A DNA stretch of 64,000 nucleotides from Cryptomeria japonica (Eukaryota > Streptophyta > Pinopsida > Cupressales > Cupressaceae), in contig NC_081410.1 in the NCBI RefSeq assembly GCF_030272615.1, positions 191,913,619-191,977,618 of the forward strand, in the 5' to 3' direction. The translations under genes and the position numbers were made by a program. The notes below the pieces were generated by a model, which worked only from the letters and a program-made list of their open reading frames with translations, searched no databases and was not told the DNA's origin. Below, one piece after another: positions 1 through 11,876 of the stretch. How positions within the stretch are numbered: the first letter of the stretch is position 1; every line of letters starts with the position of its first letter.

Positions 1-3000
1 GAAGTGTCATCATGTGTGCTCATGGGGATGCGCCAGACAAAATCAAGAATTCTCTCATACAGACAACAATCATGATCATGCAAGTCCCAATGCTACATGA
101 GTAGGTATGTCTCTCTAGACAAGGTTTATTGCTCCATGTGCATGTATGCTTTCCCAAGTCATTCTTAGCCTTATACTAGTGCTCAAGGCATGCTTGGGGA
201 TTCATTTATCTATTATTGATGTTTTATCCCATCCCATGTTTATTATTAAGTTATTACTTGATTAAGAAAATACACAATGTGATTGTCTGCATACCACTTT
301 GGGTTGGGTTCACATTGGGATCCACTTCCTAGACCCACTATAGTACCTAGTCCTAGGCTCATCCCATTCAATTGAATGATAAATTAAAATAAAATATAAG
401 ATTCACTTTCCATATGCTCAAAAACATCAGCTATTTCTTTTGCACAATTCCATACCAGCCATATATAAGGCATGTTCAATTGGTCTTACTACTAAGAGAC
501 AGATCCAATTGATCCCATAGTGAAATAAAACACATAAGATGATACAAATAACTATTCATGATATCCATAAGTACTCAAGAATCCATAACAAGTTTTCCAT
601 AACTTTCAAGTATTCTTTCCACTTGCTCATAATGAAGCCAACATACTATTACACCTAGAGAAGACATAGGTCAATGCAATCATATAAATCTTAATGAAAA
701 CATTATGGAAACATCAAATGCATCATCTAAAACATATATACATATAATCAACATGATAATGGCATCATAAGAGGTCAAACTCCCAATGCACAACAAGCAT
801 TTTAGTAGCACAAATCAAGGAGTGACCATGAGGCCTCAAATGCAAGGAAATGGATCTAAATCGATCCTGAATCAAGTACATAAGCATAATTATTCATGCT
901 AGAATGTTAAATAATGATGAAACGACCATAATACATCCACATCAAGGTCAATTATGTCCTAGAAGTCAATCTATAGGCCAAATGGGCCCAAACAGGGTCT
1001 ATGGACCAAAACTAAACAAAGGCACTACATTAGTGATCAAATGAGACATTTTGGGAATTAAAAGTTCTGATGTAATAATCACATGCACAAATCCTCATAA
1101 AATGCACCATTATGCATATCAACAATTCCAATCAGATTCTTTTTAGATACCCCATTGTATGGCTGATGTACCATTTTCAATCGGGAGAGGTGTTTGGCTC
1201 CGAGAAACACACTAGGGCTCCAAAATTGACCAAATAGGGGCATGGGGCAAAAATTAGGGACCTAACCACATGAGAGAGGCATCATGACACTTCAAAAATA
1301 CTATAAAATCACTCATACAATTTTCCCACAAATATTGGGCATGAATCCCAGAAACACCCCATTTTCACATAGTTTTCCCAAGCTCACTTCCAAAACAATA
1401 AAACACTTCAACATGTACTAAAATAACTTACTAAAACTATCCAAAATAGACTCAAATGACATTCAAACACTTACAAGTTACAATCAAGGAATTCAAACTT
1501 AAAGAAGAAAGATGGTTATGAAGACCCCTACCTCACTTGGAGAGGAAGCTTCAATTCGAAACTGCTTTCTACACACTCAACCAATGACCTCAAGAATTGA
1601 ACCTCATGAATACCTCCCCAATGCAGCTTCTTTGAAGACCTTACCCACAAAATTTCACCTCTCAAATCTCTCAAGATCCACAAATACTTGGTGTCATGAA
1701 CCTGAGGTTTTTTAGAGGAGAGCAATCAAAATACACTAAGTGTGTAAAGAATGAGCCCAATTCTAAGTTATAGGCTCATTATAAAGGAGGGGAATAAAAT
1801 CAAATTTAAATTAAAAAATTAAACTCATAAGATTACTAATTCCCTCTAAAGCCCCCAAAATATGTAATCACTTGAAAATAACTTTAATTCAAAAATATAT
1901 AACTAACTTAATGAACTTATTGATATTCATTTACCTCCATGATATAAAATTATGATAAATTCATGTGATAATTGACCAAGTAATGGAATATGAACAAGCA
2001 TTCATTATGGGTTGACTCAACATGTCAAATAGGTATCTAAGAGCTACCAACTATAGTAATTATGGCTCAAAACTATAAAATAATTAAAATACTCAAAATA
2101 GTAAAATGAAGGGGATTGCCCTAATATAGGGGCACAGGTTTAGGCTCAGGGATTTGGCCAATGTGTCATCTCCTATTAACCACCGTCATGGAATGTAGGC
2201 ATGCTCAGACCTATGAAGCCAGGTGGAGTTGATGGTTGGTACCTGTAGTCACTAAAACATTCACACATCAAGTGTACTTGTTCATGCATATATATACAAA
2301 TTGACTCAAATTGTTGAAGGAGAATTTTAACATCATATGCCTCTCACAAGTGAGTGATACAATATTATCCCTTTCATATCTAATTATCAATTAAACACTA
2401 TCAAAGAATTTTAATCTAATTAACTACATGAAATAACATGCTCAATATTTTACCATTACAACACTAAGCATATACTATAATCCCCGAATGAGGTCAACAT
2501 CACAACATCATGATTAACATGATATCTTATCAAATACAATAACATAAATATGATTCATTGTCCTTAAATCAATTGATCTAGTAAACATCATTTGTTTTTC
2601 CTAGTTATTAATCAAATCAACATTTATAATAACATTTCTCAATTGGCGATCCTAAATCACATCATAGGTAGATATCTCAATCATCAAAGCACAATAAGTC
2701 TAGATCACTCCAAAACAACCACCCAATGAGTGAGATATCTGAAATTGTCATGCAATGGTCCTCATACCCAGACACAATGAATTAAACATGCATCTCAAAG
2801 CAATAACATAGTTAATCCACCATAAAGCAATACAACACATCACTGGTCTAGAATGATCACAAACATAAACCAAAATTGAGCATAAGATAATTACTCAAAA
2901 TCGCATCCCCTGCAACAATGAAATACCAAAGCGAGACTAAACACTACATAATGATCCACATCCAAATAAAAAAAGATCCCATCTATGGGCATAAAGTCAA

Positions 3001-3049
3001 GTCTACATACAAAAGTATGAAATGTAGAAAAGGATACGGGAGGGGCATT
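1..3049. other. AT-rich intergenic DNA, no gene recognised
   Basis: I see no convincing gene, RNA gene or complete mobile element here. The short open frames near 1512-1725 overlap on opposite strands and lack any family resemblance. A TATA-like string at about 1780-1790 and the general composition would suit an old LTR, but no boundaries or target duplication are visible. Confidence 0.5.
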
Positions 3050-3440
3050 ACATGAAGGACTTATCCTAAGAAAATTGCATCACCTATTGGAGGTATAATC
3101 ATCTACATTCAAGCATTTTAATTTCAAATCTTGCCTTTCCATCAAAAGGAAAGCTTTCCAATTCGATTCAAGTTCAATTTCAATTTAATTATAGGTTTAA
3201 TTTCAAATCCGAGGTTTGACCTAAGATAAAGCCCTTTTCTTTCCTCTTGTGTGCAAATATGGGTACTTGATAGAGCCAAGAGACCCAAAACAACATTGAG
3301 GAGCTTGGTACGGACTTGTTCCCAAAACTTGAGCCTTATTTTTAGGGACCAAGGTGGTGGGGCACCCCCTATCCCAGGACCGAGGAAGTGGCGTGCCCTA
3401 CTCCTCATAATTTTGCATTAGTTTTAAGTGGTGGCACTCA
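3050..3440 (+). repeat. Decayed LTR fragment of the Tat-like family seen at 58889-60406
   Basis: The stretch from about 3053 onward (ACTTATCCTAAG, then CACCTATTGGAGGTATAATC, then a GGTTTGACCTAAG block) follows 59588-59760 of the third Tat element's LTR almost word for word, in the same orientation and order. It also includes a GGGACCAAGG-type block as in that LTR. The edges are lost, so the limits are approximate. It is probably the 5' LTR of the relic whose coding remains lie at 4953-5370. Confidence 0.6.
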
Positions 3441-4950
3441 AACAGTCTTAGGATTTGGGTCTTCTAACAACAAATCAACCTCAGAAGGCCAAGATGTTCT
3501 AGCGCCTGAGCCAAGCTACTAGATTCAGCTCCAAATTATAGTCATAGGTACATAGTTAGATTTCATGCTCAATTTTGTGTCTGTTATAATATTTCTGATT
3601 ATTTGTTAGTCATTTATAGTAACTTAAGTGTTTAATTTCTTCATACCTTAGCCATAGTTTTGCATTACTTCAACATATCTCCATATTTCATTCACTTTCC
3701 ATAGTAGTGAAGGAATAGAAACTCTAGAAGTGTTATTTGACTCTCTTTTACAAGAGTTAGTCAAGGGGTGAACTCACAATGTTGGTTCCCACTTTTTCGT
3801 ACATCCTGATTTTTGTTGAAATCATACAATTTTTAGAAAATATAATGATTTAAGCTTTAAGAGTTCCCATTTGAAGTAATTAATTGAAGAGAGTTATATC
3901 AAAGGCTCTTAGATCAAAATTTCTTGGATAGTACCTCTCTACTTCTTAATCATACTTGCAATGGAGTCTCCTTTGCATCTATCAAATGCTGATAAAAAAA
4001 CAATTTTGCATTAGCTTTTGGAGGGTCAAATGAATTCATTTATAAGTTGTTTTTTTCTAAGTAGTTGGCCCTTATTATAATCTTTCCAAATAGTATAATT
4101 TTTAATATATTTAATTTCATTAATATATTTTTATTTTATTTATTATGAATGTAGGGTTTTCACCGAACATGAACTTCTTTGTTCAATGTTTATGGAAAAA
4201 TAGTGAATGTTATCCAAAAAAATCTAAAAAATATTTACGCACTAGGTATTGAGGTCCTCTTTCCAACCAAAAAAAAAAATGATTTTTGTTACATATACAA
4301 CAAGTTATGTAATATCAAATGGGCGTATGTCAAAATTACAGTTAACTCGACTTCAAATCTTTATAAAATATGAAATATTGAAGATAATGTTACAAAACTA
4401 ATTGAAAATACTAGATATGGATGTTAAAAAACCAAATTCGAATGAATCACATTCATATCTATTATAGAAAAAAAGTTATGCTATACAGAGTGAGTAACAC
4501 TCTTTAAAATTGTTATTTTTTGAAAAAAACTAGTTTTTGAGGGAGATAGAAAAATGGAAGCAAATTGATTCCAAAAATTATCAAAAAAAAAATTTAGAAT
4601 CTACATACGAAATGACACAAATCACTAGTTTACATCATCTACAAATTCCTTACGGTTTAGAAGTAATAGGTGTCTGAATCTGAAGTTTTTTCTGAAAATG
4701 AATATTGCAGTGTCAAAGTTGGCAAAAAAGTGTAACCCACTATTGTGGGTTCACCCCAAGTACGATCACTCCTCTAGGTGATTTTGTATCCCAATGGTGG
4801 TATGAAAGTGGATCTTGGTCTTATGTTCTACCTAGTTCCATTTTCATACTATATATTGGTGTCCAAAAATAAGTAGGAACTATATCCTCCCTTAACACTA
4901 CGATTCCTTCTACAACACAATATCCTATCAATGATGTAAATGTAGAGAAA
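3441..4950. other. AT-rich DNA, no gene recognised
   Basis: No coding signal, RNA gene or clear repeat boundary is visible. Position suggests it is the remnant of the same old Tat-like element (end of LTR and leader), but I could not recognise a primer-binding site; the GTGGGTTCACCCC at about 4746 is only a weak candidate. Confidence 0.35.
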
Positions 4951-4952
4951 AA

Positions 4953-5370
4953 TTAGAGTCCTTTAGACATTACACCTTCAATTTGTGGAAAATATAAAGT
5001 CCTTGAATTGAAAGTTGAAGTCATGAAGGAGCCATGTGTTTCTTTTATTCAAAATTTCTCTAAATCAATCCCAACCTCTTCTTCTTCCAACACATGTCTT
5101 GATGATTATTGGGGCTCTTTAGAATTCAACCCAATTGAACCTAAGAGTGAACCCTCTCCTCTTGACATTACCCACTAAGGATCCTACATTTAATTATAAA
5201 CATAGATACAATGGACATGGTTTAGAATTTATGGAACAAAGTATTGAGGCCCATGAGAAACCTATATCACACTTTTCTAAAGAAGGTTTAGGTTTCCAAC
5301 CTCCTTTTTTGGCATCCCCTCCCCTATCATCTAATATAAGTATGTCTTCTCTTTCTAACTTTTTCATCTA
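4953..5370 (+). pseudogene. Relic of Tat-like gag/protease-region polyprotein
   Basis: Reading the plus strand with interruptions gives segments resembling the region between protease and reverse transcriptase in the better preserved copies. There is an 'SPLDITPSICGKYKVLELKVE'-like stretch at about 4970-5030 and a 'DDYWGSLEFNP' stretch at 5101-5133. The second matches the DDWGSLDFNP motif of the elements at 39198-42413 and 52993-55629. A 'NYKHRYNGHGLEFMEQ' segment follows at 5190-5240. Stops and frameshifts break it throughout. No reverse transcriptase or integrase could be recognised downstream. This is an old coding remnant and the match rests on short motifs. Confidence 0.5.
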
Positions 5371-7985
5371 AACAAGAGAGTATTTTGTTCGACCTTCTTC
5401 AAACCAGCTTGATTACTCTCCATTGGCTAAAACGGAAGAGAAAACATAAACAAAATCATGGAAATTCTTCTATTTGTGTGTAGCACCAAATGTATGACCA
5501 TTCTATTGTTGAATATAAAGGTTTGGAGTGTAAAATTCAACAATTCATCAATTTTGGTATCATTCAATTGACAAGTGACAATAAGTGGTACCTTTGTCTT
5601 GTCCCTTTTAAATAATTTTTATTTCCTATTATGTTGATCCTCACTATGTGACATTGCTATCTTACTTTTTGAGGGCTAATTCTCATTCACACATTACTTG
5701 GATAGCAACATAATAGCTTAATTATTCTTGTCGTTATACTAGAGTCAAGAATAGTTTTCAAACATATATCCTTCCTTAGGATCTACTTTCCTTTTGTTGA
5801 GTTGTATAGATTTTATAATGGTTTGTATTTCTTGCATATAATTGAGGATCTCTTCCTAAATTGAAAGCATATATGTTTAACATGATCTCTCCTTATTATT
5901 GAAGCTATGTAATGCTTAATCAAGAATCCCCTCTTTTATTAATAGAGAAGGTGTGTATTCTATATCTCCTTCTCATTTCTTAATATTAAAGATGTCATGT
6001 TTATTAAAGATCTCATCTCTTTTTGAGTTAGATATCTTTAGGCAAAGATCTCTTCCTCCCCCTTTGACAATCATGTATCCTTCATAAGGATCCCTTTACA
6101 CTTGTTGTGAGATATCTCCTTTACAACACAACAGACTAGTAAAAGTGTTTTTTGCTTGTCTTTTAATGATATACCTAAGCTTACTCATTTGAAAAATATA
6201 TCGCTTGTGTTTGATTTTCTCTTGAGCTTCAACATCTTATCCAAACTTTAAGGAGAGCTTTCGTAAGGCCTTTACAACGAGTCGTAATCAAATTAGTAAG
6301 GCTATTTATATAATTAAAGTCCACAAAATATTCCACCCACTCATTGCTCTTGCTTATAACACTACTAAAAATAGTATATTTTTCTTATTTCTTTATGCAA
6401 TTTTCTACCTCTAGAAGGATCTCAACAAGTGTAAGAAATACCCTTGCATCTACCACTATGTTTAACTTTGTCTTTTCACCACTTCAATTGATTTCTACAA
6501 CACATGAGAGTACTTCATCACTCGTAAGATCTTTATAATTCCCATATTCTATAATGTTGGCCATAATTTTTTGATAAAAATTAATATATGTGGAGAATCA
6601 TGAAATAGAAGCTTAAGAAGGCATGGACAAATATTATTTTGAATGATAAATTCAAAACTATCACCTTCTTCAAAAAATTATATAGAACAACCTTGCAAGA
6701 AAGCCTCTACAATTGGAGGTATTCCCATATTTCAATAAGCTCCTTCATGGTTGTAAGAGCAATAATTGTGTTGTTAGGTTTGTAAATGATGGTTACTCAA
6801 TGCTTTGAAAGAAAACTAGAAGCACTTAAAAGGAGCTTTAGGGCAATAAAAGAAAGGAAAACATTTTTAAATAATATCATTAGGGACAACTTCAAAGTTG
6901 TGGGAATGGAAAGTTGGTCTACAAAAAAGTTCTAAGACTTGAAGCACTTGTTCTTGCACTTTTTGCTAGGGTAAGCCAAAAGGTTGCTAAAAAGAGGCAC
7001 TATGTTACTTTTAATTGAAAGAAAAGCACCACCTTTGGCTAGACAATGTCACGTGTGAGTTGCCTCATATTGAATTTTTATTGAATCTTCCTTGGTTAGG
7101 CAATCAACCAACATATAAACTATTTCTATGTTGATGTGGTTATCTTAAACATTGCAAATATCTTAAAGCTCTTGGAGAGTTGAAAGCTACCTTGTTGAAT
7201 TTCCACATTTCACTTCATCTATAGTCAATTAGAGATTGTTACTACTATTTCTCTCATTTTCATCTATTATTGATTCTTGATTTTCACTCAAAAAAATTCT
7301 ATATCAAGGTTGGATTCATGATCACCACTCATTATCTATGGCTAGGTCTCTACCTTAGGGCTTTTTTGGAGCCGGTTAGTTCTTATTTCTAGAGGGTTAA
7401 ACGAAGATGTTTAGTTCAACGAGGGAGTAGACTAGTGCTAGAAAGTTAGGATGGCCAATAGGGAGGAAGGCAACTATAATGAAGGCAACAAGCAACGCAC
7501 CTTTTGGAGGAAGGCAATGGCTCCTCAATCATCTATATTGGCAGTGTATCTTTTTCTCTTTTCTCTGTCACAACTCCCAACCCACTATTCTTCACATACC
7601 TATGCCGGACTTTTTCCTTGAATGGTGTTACCAAATTGAAGATTGCTTTACATATCCCGCTCTATTTCTCTACCACTCCTCTAATTTCCAAATGAAGTGA
7701 GTACTTGTATACACCTCCTGACTTTTTATTACCTTTGAATTTGGTATTTATAATTATTATAAATGCATTGTAATTATCATGATGTTTTTCCTACTAAAGA
7801 AAGGATTCCCACAAGGATGACGCTCCAAAGGATTCTGCCAAACATTCCCACCCTAGGACGAAGCATCTTATCATTAGTTATTTAAAGAGGACGAAAAATG
7901 CATTGCTAACAAGCAATTGATCAACATAACATCTTGCTTCACAATTTATGATAATTCCAAATTAAAGAGTAATGGACCGATGGTC
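5371..7985. other. AT-rich DNA, no gene recognised
   Basis: I see no supported gene. The few open frames (6344-6538, 7479-7700) are short, low in information and unlike known families. Part of it may be degraded pol DNA of the relic just upstream, but no catalytic motif could be read. Confidence 0.4.
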
Positions 7986-7989
7986 CTTT

Positions 7990-8515
7990 ATATGTTCATT
8001 CAATGTGTTGAACGATAATTTATGTAGTTAATTACATGGTACTATTTTAAGAATGTTTGTCCTCAATGTGAAAGAATGAAAGGGAAGATGAATCACCTAA
8101 AACTTGACAAATGCTATCAACAATGAATGAAAAATTGAAAACAAGATATTTTATAATAATCTAATGAAAAAAAATTTAACTAGTTTAAAACAAATATATT
8201 AAATTTAAAATATGTAAAAATTTAAACATAATTTATAATAATATTTGTATCTGTTCATTAAGTATGTTGAATTTTAACTTATTTTATTAATTACATGATA
8301 TTATCGTAAGAATGTTTGTCCCAAATGTAAAAGAATGGAAGGGAGACTAATCACCTAAAACTTGACAAGTGCTATAACAATGAATGAAATTTTAAGAACA
8401 AGATATTTTATAATAATCTAATGATGAAAATTTAACTACTTTAAAATTAATGAATTAAATTTAAAAAATATTTAAAATAAATAAAAATTTAAACATTAAT
8501 TTTTACATTTTTAAC
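7990..8515. repeat. Tandem duplication, about 262-bp unit, two diverged copies
   Basis: The stretch beginning TGTTCATTCAATGTGTTGAA near 7995 recurs near 8254 as TGTTCATTAAGTATGTTGAA. Both are followed by ATTACATG, AAGAATGTTTGTCC, AATCACCTAAAACTTGACAA and ACAAGATATTTTATAATAAT in the same order. The copies differ by many substitutions and small indels, so the duplication is not recent. No coding potential. Confidence 0.8.
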
Positions 8516-9174
8516 AATAATTGACCTGACTTCGAGGACAAGATGTAAATGAACCAAAATAATTAACCAAAAATATTCTTTGTACCACATACTTTTACTT
8601 TGTAAGTGGACCCCTTAAAAAAATGGAATAGTATAAAGAGGACAAAAAGACGAAAGAAAAGAGGAAAAAGCATTATGAGATGTTTGAGTGCCTAGGTAGG
8701 CAAGGAATCTCTTTAATGGCCGATCACATCCTCGTCCTTTTAAAGTAGCTTGCCATGTCACAATCATGGCCGACCACATACAAAGTGGGAATCATTTCCC
8801 ATCTCCTGCAAATAGTTTTACAAATGACAAAGGATGGCAAGTCGAGACTGTGACGTATTGAAGAAAAGGTACAAGATACAGCATTTCTGTCAAATCATGT
8901 CATGCTGCCAGCGATGCCGATGCGAAAGAATGGACAGAGTTCGCAGGAAAATTATTAGAAAACCCTAAAGCAGAAATTTCTTTAAGATGAGACGAACCAA
9001 ACCTAATCTCCGTACAGCTGAAAAAGCAAAATTAAAATTTGATTTGATCGCCTACAGAAAATCCGATTCGATTCGGATATCGATTTCATCTGCATCCTAT
9101 TTTCCGACGAAATTCGCCGGACAGGAGGCAGGTTTCGCGGAGTAAGACAGGGTTACAGGAAGAAATTCACACTG

Positions 9175-9182
9175 TATTTATA
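9175..9182 (-). promoter_or_regulatory. TATA-box-like TATAAATA on the minus strand
   Basis: The minus strand reads GGCTATAAATACAGTG, a close match to a plant core promoter. It lies just upstream (in minus sense) of an unusually GC-rich, CG-containing patch at about 9000-9150. Start codons follow (CAT at 9093-9095 on the plus strand), but only a 30-codon frame opens, so no gene is called. Confidence 0.35.
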
Positions 9183-9567
9183 GCCTATCCGCTAACTATT
9201 GGCTAATTAAAAACAGATCTTCAAACAAACTTGACAAAATGTAAATTATGCACTTTCCATACGACAAAATCAAGATATTGCATCATCTATAATTAAGCTA
9301 AAGCGTTCATCACCACATGTTCCAATTTCAAAAGCAAAACCCCCGCAGCAAACAAATTCTTGCGGAGATAGAAATTTCTTCGGAAAATATCTCTTCACAA
9401 TACAACTTAAAGGAACATTACAGTCAGCAGAGAAATATAATAACAGAACTGTATTAAGGAACACAAGAGTCACTCACTAGAGAAATACAATACTAAAAAC
9501 ACTAATATTTTGGGATCACGATTCAGATCTCCTTAGCTGCAGATGCCATTTGATGGGTCATTGGCTC

Positions 9568-9804
9568 CTACCGCTTGGTGGCCTGTTGCTTTTTCACCTG
9601 ATTGACAACCACCACCTCCCTCTTTGATATGACCACCTCCTTCTTCACCACTTTCTGCTTCACCACCACCGTCTCCTTCCTCGCCGCCGCCGCCGGCGGC
9701 TGCTTCTTTGGCGGCGCCGCCTGTTTTTTCGGCGCCTGATTCTTCCTGGCGGGCTGCTTCTTCATTCCCAACTCCACTTTCACCATCGCAAAATTCTTCT
9801 CCAT
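9568..9804 (-). CDS. Small Lys/Ala/Val-rich basic protein, 78 residues
   Basis: No family is recognised. I chose the start at 9804 (MEKNFAMVK...) rather than the upstream in-frame ATG at 9999. A TATAAAA box lies at 9864-9858, so transcription should begin near 9830, leaving a short CT-rich leader. The protein has an N-terminal VKVELGMKK stretch, a Pro/Ala/Gln/Lys block with runs of Ala, and a C-terminal Lys/Val/Gln part with repeated KKEVV/KREVVVV words. There is no membrane segment or signal peptide. The many lysines suggest nucleic-acid binding, but that is inference. GC content and CG frequency over the gene are far above the surrounding DNA, unlike the decayed repeats. It is the only convincing host-type gene in the window. 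A low-complexity spurious frame is the alternative. Confidence 0.5.
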   Translation of the reverse strand: MEKNFAMVKVELGMKKQPARKNQAPKKQAAPPKKQPPAAAARKETVVVKQKVVKKEVVISKREVVVVNQVKKQQATKR

Positions 9805-9857
9805 CGCTAACAACAAGATGAAGATGGAGATGAAGATTCTATCGAGCCGCGTAGACC

Positions 9858-9864
9858 TTTTATA
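9858..9864 (-). promoter_or_regulatory. TATA box of the small basic-protein gene
   Basis: The minus strand reads ATTATAAAAGG, with 53 bases between the TATAAAA box and the ATG at 9804. That spacing allows a start site about 30 bases below the box and a leader of roughly 25 bases. The leader is rich in CATCTTCATCT-type pyrimidine repeats, as in many plant 5' UTRs. Confidence 0.55.
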
Positions 9865-10144
9865 ATGGTCGTGAGCTATTATTAAATTGCTTGTAAGAAT
9901 AGATAGGCCTACGCCACAAAGTAACTGCTGAAACTTCCTAGTATTTTCTACGACTCCCACTTCCCGTTTCTTAGAATGAAGTAATTCACATGACTCCAAA
10001 AGAAACTCTCCTCGGACAAGACTCTGCTAACTTTCCTAGCATCTTCCAATTTTTTATTTTTTCTTTTTTATTTTCTTTTTTCTTCTTTTTTTTTTTTCTT
10101 TTTTCCATTATGTTGTTTTAATATTTTTAGGTGGTGGATTATTT

Positions 10145-10269
10145 CAAATGATTATGGGACCACCACAATGTATTGTACCTATAGTATATCAAATAAGTCT
10201 ATACTTTAAAAATATATTATGGGTGGATGCATTGTGGTGGTCTCACTGACACCATTGTATAATTATTTG
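10145..10269. repeat. Foldback (MITE-like) sequence with imperfect inverted arms
   Basis: GGGACCACCACAATGTAT at 10156-10173 pairs with ATGCATTGTGGTGGTCTC at 10227-10244, 16 of 18 positions. Outer arms CAAATGATTAT (10145-10155) and ATAATTATTTG (10259-10269) add to the stem, with about 14 extra bases on the right side. The interior is AT-rich and non-coding. No clear target-site duplication was found, so a MITE is only one reading; a simple inverted duplication is another. Confidence 0.5.
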
Positions 10270-10382
10270 TTTTTTTGTTTGGAAACAACAAATTGATAAC
10301 TATAGTATTAAGTTTCTCCTTTTGATAGTGGATTATCAATTTGATGTTAGAAATCTTTTTGTTAAATTAATGGATCACAAAA

Positions 10383-11330
10383 TTGATGTTAATTTTTATT
10401 TTTTTATGTAATTATTTCATGAATACTTTTATACAAGGATGGGGAGAAAAAGAAGATGTCTTTTGTTGTTTTGTTGACTTCAAAAAGGCTTTTGACACGG
10501 TCCCTAGGGACAAACTATGGAGTAGAATAGAAGAAATTAAGAGTCAAAATCAAAACTTAGACAAGCATTTAGAAAGTTTTAGGACTCACATTGGGGTCAA
10601 AGAAAGGTTCCCTCTTTCCCCTACTCTATTTGGTTTACATATTAACAAACTTGAAGAGTTGTTTTATTGGCAAAGTGGAGATGGTGTCCATTTGGGAGAG
10701 TTTGTGATAAGGCTTTTTTTGTATGTTGATGATCTTATTTTGATTACTTTTTTATTATGAAATTTTCTCATAGGCTACAAGAACACCTAAATGTCCTTGA
10801 ATTTTTTGTAGAGCATTAGGAATCCAAGTGAATACCAACAAGACCAAAATGGGAATTTTCTCCAATAGTGGAAAGCAAAACCAACATATGTTCTACTTGG
10901 AAGGCAACACTCTTTTAATAGTAACCGAATACAAGTACCTTGGAATTGACTTCAACAAGAAGTTTAGTTGGGAAGGCTATAGTTCTAAGAAGAGAACTTT
11001 GGGAGGTTGGAAAGCTTTATTTGATCTCCAAAATAGATGTAGAGAGGCATATTTATGGGATAAGAAACCATCTAGATTCATTTTGGGCTTTTAGTGCTTC
11101 TAATGGTTCTTTATGGATATGAAATGACGGCTAAGAGCATCTCAAACTCAAAGTGGAAAAAAATTGAGAAACTTCAAAAGTGCTTGATCACAAGCAACTT
11201 CAAAATAAAATGTTTAGTTCCTTATGAGATTATGTTGTGTGAAATGGAGGTAGATCCTATTGAAACAATTGCTATGTTAGATCTCAAAATATTTTTAAAA
11301 AGAATTGAACAAAGGGAACTTAGTAGATGA
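10383..11330 (+). pseudogene. Non-LTR retrotransposon (LINE) reverse transcriptase fragment
   Basis: The first segment (10383-10760) carries the LINE reverse-transcriptase signatures. These are CFVDFKKAFDTVPRDKLW (the catalytic-aspartate block), a degenerate 'GVKERFPLSPTLFGLHINKLEE' block normally read as GVxQGCPLSP, and LFLYVDDLIL, the Y-x-D-D active site with V at the variable position. After a stop, the frame shifts to 10828-11094 (a KTK...YKYLGIDF thumb-region segment) and then 11094-11330. There is no endonuclease and no poly-A tail, so this is a truncated, dead piece. The clade (RTE-, Jockey- or L1-like) cannot be settled from this length. Confidence 0.85.
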
Positions 11331-11396
11331 CCCAAGATTGTCAATGACACCACAACCAAAAATAAAAATGTCTTGGATGAAGCAAAACAACAAATG

Positions 11397-11704
11397 GATG
11401 AGTATATGAAATATTTACAAGTGATCCCGCAATAACGAGTTACAAATTTAGGACACCTAAAAAAATCACATGGCCCCAAAAACAAATTTGCAACCACCTT
11501 TGAATACCTTTAAATAAAGGTACTTTTCCCACCTTCACTTGAAGGTGATAGATGAGTATATGAAATATTTACAAGTGATCCCGCAATAATGAGTTACAAA
11601 TTTAGGACACCTAAAAAAATCACGTGGCCCCAAAAACAAATTTGCAACCACCTTTGAATACCTTTAAATAAAGGTACTTTTCCCACCTTCACTTGAAGGT
11701 GATA
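11397..11704. repeat. Two tandem copies of a 154-bp unit
   Basis: GATGAGTATATGAAATATTT at 11397 recurs at 11551. The copies are almost identical over 154 bases, with differences such as CGCAATAACG versus CGCAATAATG. Each unit ends in a hairpin-rich tract with ATACCTTTAAATAAAGGTA and CACCTTCACTTGAAGGTG. The near identity indicates a recent duplication. It directly follows the LINE fragment, whose sequence runs into the first unit. Confidence 0.9.
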
Positions 11705-11876
11705 TACATTTCACCTTCAAGTGAAGGTAAAAAACAAAACATTTTATCAAACAAAATAATACCTTTAGGTGATATACATTTCACCTTTAAGTGAAGGTAA
11801 AAAAACAAAACATTTTATCAAACAAAATAATACCTTTTTCTCAAAGGTTACCTTTGAGCTAAGGTATTATTATTTT
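11701..11876. repeat. Two tandem copies of a 70-bp hairpin-bearing unit plus a palindromic tail
   Basis: GATATACATTTCACCT occurs at 11701 and 11771. Each unit carries a short palindrome (CACCTTCAAGTGAAGGT or its variant). The second copy is followed by AAAGGTTACCTTTGAGCTAAGGTATTATT, in which GGTTACCTTT and AATAATACCTTT-type words invert those of the units. The tract can fold into several alternative stems. No coding potential. Confidence 0.8.

Noticed and set aside
1512-1725. Overlapping opposite-strand frames of 65-67 codons
   Set aside because: Short, no recognised motif, no promoter or conservation signal.
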